Assembly: GCA_025057755.1 (NCBI GenBank)
Contig: JANWVC010000023.1
Location: 1 to 46,629 of the forward strand
Source: Limisphaera sp.
GTDB taxonomy: Bacteria; Verrucomicrobiota; Verrucomicrobiia; Limisphaerales; Limisphaeraceae
Direction: 5' to 3'
Length of the DNA: 46,629 bases
Part shown: positions 43,468-46,629 of the stretch, piece by piece
Layout of the letters: the number at the start of each line of letters is the position of its first letter
How positions within the stretch are numbered: the stretch's first letter is position 1
Notes under the pieces: model-generated
What the model was told of the DNA's origin: nothing
Database searches by the model: none
The model's input: only the letters and a program-made list of their open reading frames with translations
Translations under genes and position numbers: made by a program

Positions 43468-46320
43468 TCAGCTCGGCTCTTGCTGCTCGTGGACAATCTC
43501 CGCACCGATCTGACGCAGCGTCTCGCGCACTTTCTGATCCAAGGTTGCTTGCTTGAGCCCCCCAGACGCCGCACGGGCTTCCAGAGACACCTCCACCGTC
43601 AACTCGGCTCCGTCATTCCGCAGCGGCGACACCACCCCGCGTACAAAGTCCGAGAGTTTGTCCCAAGAGACCTTTACTCGCAGCCGGTAGGTCTGCATGC
43701 CAGCCGGAGGCGTGCGGCGCGTGTCCTCGCGTTTCCGGATCTGTCCCAACTCCAAGACCTGCCCCCAATCCACTTTTTCACCCCCTGCGGGCAAAACCCA
43801 GGCAAACAGCCCGCGCTCAGCCCCGTCTTGGAGCGCTTTCACAAAAGCCTGGCGGAACTGGGTCTCGTCCCGGAAATCCTTCTTCCGCTGCGTCCACACA
43901 GCCCGGTAAATGTCTCTCGCCGCCGTTGCTGCCGAAGTGCCCAGGGCCGACACAATCTCGGTTGCACTCACCTCCCCCAGCCCGGGAGCGGAAGCGGTCG
44001 GCCCCGGCGCCGCCACATCTCGCACCAGCACCGCCCCGTACTCCAGCACCGACAGCGGCACAACCTCGCGGAAATACGTCCGCCCGCCGCTCCGCGCGCC
44101 AAATAACCCTTCCTGCACCCCCTGCGCAATGGCCTCCCGGACCACCGATTCGCTCTTCACCATCGGCAATTGGGGATATTTCAAAAACGCCTCAACAATC
44201 TCCTCCACCGGTTTCTCTTTTTCATCCGGCCGCAGCGCCTTGTCGAGCAGCCGTTTCGGCGGCAGCTTGCTCAGGAGCAAATCTTCCCCGCGCAAGAAGT
44301 CCTGCACGCGCCGCGCCAGCGACACCTTTTCGCCCACGGTCGGCAGTCCGAGGTCAAACCAGTCCACGCCCTGCGCGCCGGCCTTCCCCAAGTGTCGGTA
44401 GGTGCCAAACAACTGGAACCCGATGCCGTTCTCGGCATCCTTCAGTTTCCCCTCCAACCACTTTTTGTTCTCCTCGCTCAAGTGCCGGAGCAGCGCCCGA
44501 TCGTCGCGGATCACGCGCAGCGCCAAATACCGCTTCACTTGCTCCCGCAACGCTATCCACTCGCTTGCACCGGGCGCCAGCACCACCAACGCATTCTGAT
44601 ACGCCCGGAACGTCTGACCACATTTCTTCAGAAACTCCTCCACAAACTCGATTCCCCGGCCTGCCGACCAGAGATGATCCGGGCCCAACACGGCCAACTG
44701 CATCTCCCGCGTGTCCGGCACGTCCTGCGTCTGCTCCGGCCAGAGCCGCACCGCCCATTCCGTTCCGGCCAGCTTCTCCAGCCGCGCGCGGATTTCCTCC
44801 AAAATTGTCTCGTCGTGGACGGCCTCCTCTTTCTCGACAATCACACGGTTCAAATTTGGCTGACTCGAGAACGCATACAGCCCCTGCTCGACGTGCAGAT
44901 ACCACAGCTCTTCCTCCAACCGGCGCAGCGCGTCGCCCACGATTGCCGGAGGGATGCCCGGCCGCAGCAGTGCCAGGCGCAACCGCTGCACGCCCACGCC
45001 CTTTTTTTCGCTGCCGCTGAACGAGCCGAAGAAAATCGCAGTGGCCAGTCCGCTCGCGACGCCGAACCGCGCGTATTCCGACCCCATCTCGCGGTCGATC
45101 TTTCCCGCCTTGGCATTCGGCCCGGCAATATCCGAGGCGATTACGCCCTCGTACTCGTTGCCGATGTGCTTCATCAACTCGCGCCGAATGGCCGGATTCC
45201 CAAGGTTTAAGTGCGCCGGCTGGATCAACGGTGCGGCGTGCTCGCGTGCGTACAGGTCCGCCACCACCTCGGCCAGGAACCGCAACACGCCGCGCGTGCG
45301 CTGGAACGTCGAGTACGTGCTCCAGTGCTCGAACAGCAGGTCAATCAGCTCGGGATGGAACGGGTACGCCCGGCGCAGCCGGTCCCGATACGCCCGATCG
45401 CGCGCATCCTTGGGCACGTCATCGCCCAACTGCCGATACATCTCGGCGAACTCTTCCGCCACGCGGCGCGTTGCCTGCGGGTCCGGCTCGTCCTCGAACA
45501 GCCGTCTGCGGACGATCTCGTACACCTCTTCGCCCTCGACCGGCGTGTAGATCGCCTCGACCCGGCCAAATATACGTTGCAATTGGGTTAGCACCCGCTC
45601 GCCTTCGTCACCGTACGGCACACTGGACGGCAACGTCACCACCAGCGCGCACTGCGGCAGCACCTTCACCGTCTCGGTCAGCTCCTGGAAAAACGCCATC
45701 AACTGATCGGCGAAATCTTTCGCTTTGACCGCGTACTCGGCGATCTCGTCCATCAAGATGAGCGTTGGCGCGCCGGCCAGCAGTTTGTGCAGCAGGTCCT
45801 TGCCCGGCGCACGGCGCCGCTGGTCGTGGTCTTTGAGCACCGGGTATTGACCCAGTTGTTCCGCCAGCGCGCCCCACGGCGTCTTACCTTTCAACGCATC
45901 TGCCGCCGTGCCGACAAAACTGAGCACGCGCGCTGTCGGCACCGCTGTCAACCCGGCTTTGCTCAAGACCGCGTCCATCGCATCGGAGCCTTTCAACTCG
46001 GTTGCGTGCTTGAACATGTGGTAGAGCGCGATCAGGCTGTGCGTCTTGCCTCCGCCGAACGGGGTCTGGATCTGCACGACCGCCTCGCCCGCGCCTTTGC
46101 CGCCCAGCCGCGACGCCATTGCGGCCAGCAGGTTCAACAGCCCTTGTGTCGGGTAGGTCTTGCGGAAAAACGTGACCGCGTCGCGGTACTCGAGCGGGCC
46201 GCGGTCGGCCAACACATCCGACAAGTCCGCGGCAAACACAGCTTCATCCAATCGCCCGGCGCGGATGTCCGCGTGCGGCGTGATCACTTTGTGCCAGGGA
46301 ATCATGGTTGAGTCTTTCAT
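43468..46320 (-). CDS. DUF499-family AAA-type ATPase (modification/defence-cassette type)
   Basis: The 950-residue protein opens with the DUF499 signature (TPHADIRAGRLDEAVFAADLSDV). Walker A follows in QTPFGGGKTHSL (K92) and Walker B in LILMDEIAEYA near residue 190. The segment YPFHPELIDLLFEHWSTYSTFQRTRGVLRFLAEVV is also typical, and the last 300 residues hold helical and beta modules with no catalytic motif. DUF499 proteins are known from gene neighbourhoods with DUF1156 DNA methylases and helicases that are regarded as DNA-modification or defence systems; their mechanism is poorly understood. ATG 46320 sits immediately after a 9-bp tandem repeat with no clear ribosome site; a second ATG at 46305 begins MIPWHKV, which may be the true start. 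It is followed 22 bases on by the helicase gene. Confidence 0.88.
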   Translation of the reverse strand: MKDSTMIPWHKVITPHADIRAGRLDEAVFAADLSDVLADRGPLEYRDAVTFFRKTYPTQGLLNLLAAMASRLGGKGAGEAVVQIQTPFGGGKTHSLIALYHMFKHATELKGSDAMDAVLSKAGLTAVPTARVLSFVGTAADALKGKTPWGALAEQLGQYPVLKDHDQRRRAPGKDLLHKLLAGAPTLILMDEIAEYAVKAKDFADQLMAFFQELTETVKVLPQCALVVTLPSSVPYGDEGERVLTQLQRIFGRVEAIYTPVEGEEVYEIVRRRLFEDEPDPQATRRVAEEFAEMYRQLGDDVPKDARDRAYRDRLRRAYPFHPELIDLLFEHWSTYSTFQRTRGVLRFLAEVVADLYAREHAAPLIQPAHLNLGNPAIRRELMKHIGNEYEGVIASDIAGPNAKAGKIDREMGSEYARFGVASGLATAIFFGSFSGSEKKGVGVQRLRLALLRPGIPPAIVGDALRRLEEELWYLHVEQGLYAFSSQPNLNRVIVEKEEAVHDETILEEIRARLEKLAGTEWAVRLWPEQTQDVPDTREMQLAVLGPDHLWSAGRGIEFVEEFLKKCGQTFRAYQNALVVLAPGASEWIALREQVKRYLALRVIRDDRALLRHLSEENKKWLEGKLKDAENGIGFQLFGTYRHLGKAGAQGVDWFDLGLPTVGEKVSLARRVQDFLRGEDLLLSKLPPKRLLDKALRPDEKEKPVEEIVEAFLKYPQLPMVKSESVVREAIAQGVQEGLFGARSGGRTYFREVVPLSVLEYGAVLVRDVAAPGPTASAPGLGEVSATEIVSALGTSAATAARDIYRAVWTQRKKDFRDETQFRQAFVKALQDGAERGLFAWVLPAGGEKVDWGQVLELGQIRKREDTRRTPPAGMQTYRLRVKVSWDKLSDFVRGVVSPLRNDGAELTVEVSLEARAASGGLKQATLDQKVRETLRQIGAEIVHEQQEPS

Positions 46321-46321
46321 T

Positions 46322-46393
46322 GGTCGGATCGGTCAAATCGGTCGGATCGGTCGGATCAGTCGGATCAGTCGGATCGGTCAGATCAGTCCCATC
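46322..46393. repeat. Tandem repeat, eight units of 9 bp
   Basis: Eight consecutive 9-mers of the form (G/A)GTCGGATC run without interruption; five are GGTCGGATC or AGTCGGATC and three (units 2, 7 and 8) carry one to three changes. The array fills the gap between the DUF499 start and the small upstream ORF and also encodes the last residues and stop of that ORF. A unit length divisible by three would not change a reading frame if copy number varied. Confidence 0.9.
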
Positions 46394-46599
46394 TGTTGTT
46401 GGTTGTAGCTACGGCGCCCGTACAGCAGGCCTTGCAACGCCTGTTTTTCCTTGTCGCCGTCGGGCAAGACTTCGCTGATCGCCTGCGCGACCTGCCAAAA
46501 CGCCTCGTTCGCGCCGTACGTCTCGGCCAGATGCGCCTGCAGCTCAGCCGTGCGGTTGGCCGACCAGAGCCGCACCGCCCGATGCAACGCCTCGATCAT
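46378..46599 (-). CDS. Small ORF resembling the C-terminus of DUF1156 DNA methylases, possibly partial at window edge
   Basis: The 73 residues (IEALHRAVRLW, then NEAFWQVAQAISEVLPDGDKEKQALQGLLYGRR) resemble, from memory of the family, the extreme C-terminus of DUF1156 methylases that accompany DUF499 ATPases. Either this is the tail of a longer gene entering from beyond the window, or a split-off small gene starting at ATG 46599. The frame stays open to the edge through the repeat (10 more codons, reading DRSDRSDGST), so it could be the end of a longer protein. In favour of a separate gene, the start context TCCACCATGAT resembles TCAACCATGAT at the internal ATG (46305) of DUF499, and both follow repeats. 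The stop lies inside the downstream repeat array. Confidence 0.55.
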   Translation of the reverse strand: MIEALHRAVRLWSANRTAELQAHLAETYGANEAFWQVAQAISEVLPDGDKEKQALQGLLYGRRSYNQQQMGLI

Positions 46600-46608
46600 G
46601 GTGGACCC

Positions 46609-46629
46609 GTCCGATCGGTCGGATCGGTC
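46609..46629. repeat. Second copy of the 9-bp repeat, running off the window
   Basis: At least two further units of the same 9-mer (one variant TCCGATC, then GGTCGGATC and a partial GGTC) occupy the last 21 bases. The array clearly continues beyond the edge, so its length is unknown. Confidence 0.8.

Noticed and set aside
46322..46393. The tandem repeats as a CRISPR array
   Set aside because: The units are 9 bp with no spacers between them, and no cas gene is present.

Overview
The window looks like part of a high-GC chromosome from a member of the Verrucomicrobiota, probably the Pedosphaera/Limisphaera side of the phylum (inference). Pointers are a PEP-CTERM protein, a very large secreted GH128-LamG-beta-strand protein ending in an aromatic FYRLRLP tail, an McsA/McsB pair, large hybrid sensor kinases and multiheme cytochromes. 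No phage, insertion sequence, CRISPR array or rRNA was seen.

Layout. (1) 0.4-6.7 kb, + strand: pheS without pheT, a putative outer-membrane beta-barrel protein and a 1275-residue secreted glycoside hydrolase. (2) 6.7-10.5 kb, - strand: a tight operon lysC - comB-like phosphatase - GT2 glycosyltransferase - HAD phosphatase. (3) tRNA-Pro(CGG), then a + strand operon of branched-chain aminotransferase, mcsA and mcsB (11.2-13.6 kb). (4) 13.6-19.6 kb, - strand: a hybrid histidine kinase, a double-receiver regulator and hemW, joined by overlapping or very closely spaced ends, preceded by a PEP-CTERM protein. (5) 20.1-25.9 kb, + strand: a heptaheme NapC/NirT-type quinol dehydrogenase and an 11-heme cytochrome fused to a cytochrome b561-like membrane domain, together a candidate menaquinol-to-periplasm electron conduit, then an SLC13/TrkA-C transporter. 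(6) 26-33.7 kb: TlpA-like thioredoxin, gltX, pilC, a Sel1-repeat protein, argC and a methyltransferase. (7) 33.7-38.3 kb, - strand: a five-gene CDP-sugar cassette (rfbF, rfbG, C-methyltransferase, rfbC-like epimerase, reductase) predicted to make a C-methylated 6-deoxyhexose. (8) 38.3-39.8 kb: a 1.5-kb region without a credible gene, holding hairpins and DnaA-box-like 9-mers. (9) 39.8 kb to the end: a GH43-like secreted enzyme on +, then on - a DUF3516 SKI2-like helicase, a DUF499 ATPase and, at the edge, an ORF resembling the C-terminus of DUF1156 DNA methylases. The last genes are separated by 9-bp tandem repeats and look like the edge of a modification/defence-type cassette.

Base composition also changes along the window. 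By eye the + strand is G-rich over C from the left end to about 33-34 kb whichever strand is coding, and C-rich from about 35 kb on, even in the + strand GH43-like gene. This is the polarity expected where replication forks meet or at an inversion boundary. The strongest candidates for unusual biology are the right-edge DUF499/helicase cassette with its repeats, the fused multiheme cytochrome module and the CDP-sugar cassette lacking RfbH. All functional calls rest on reading motifs; no database search was run.
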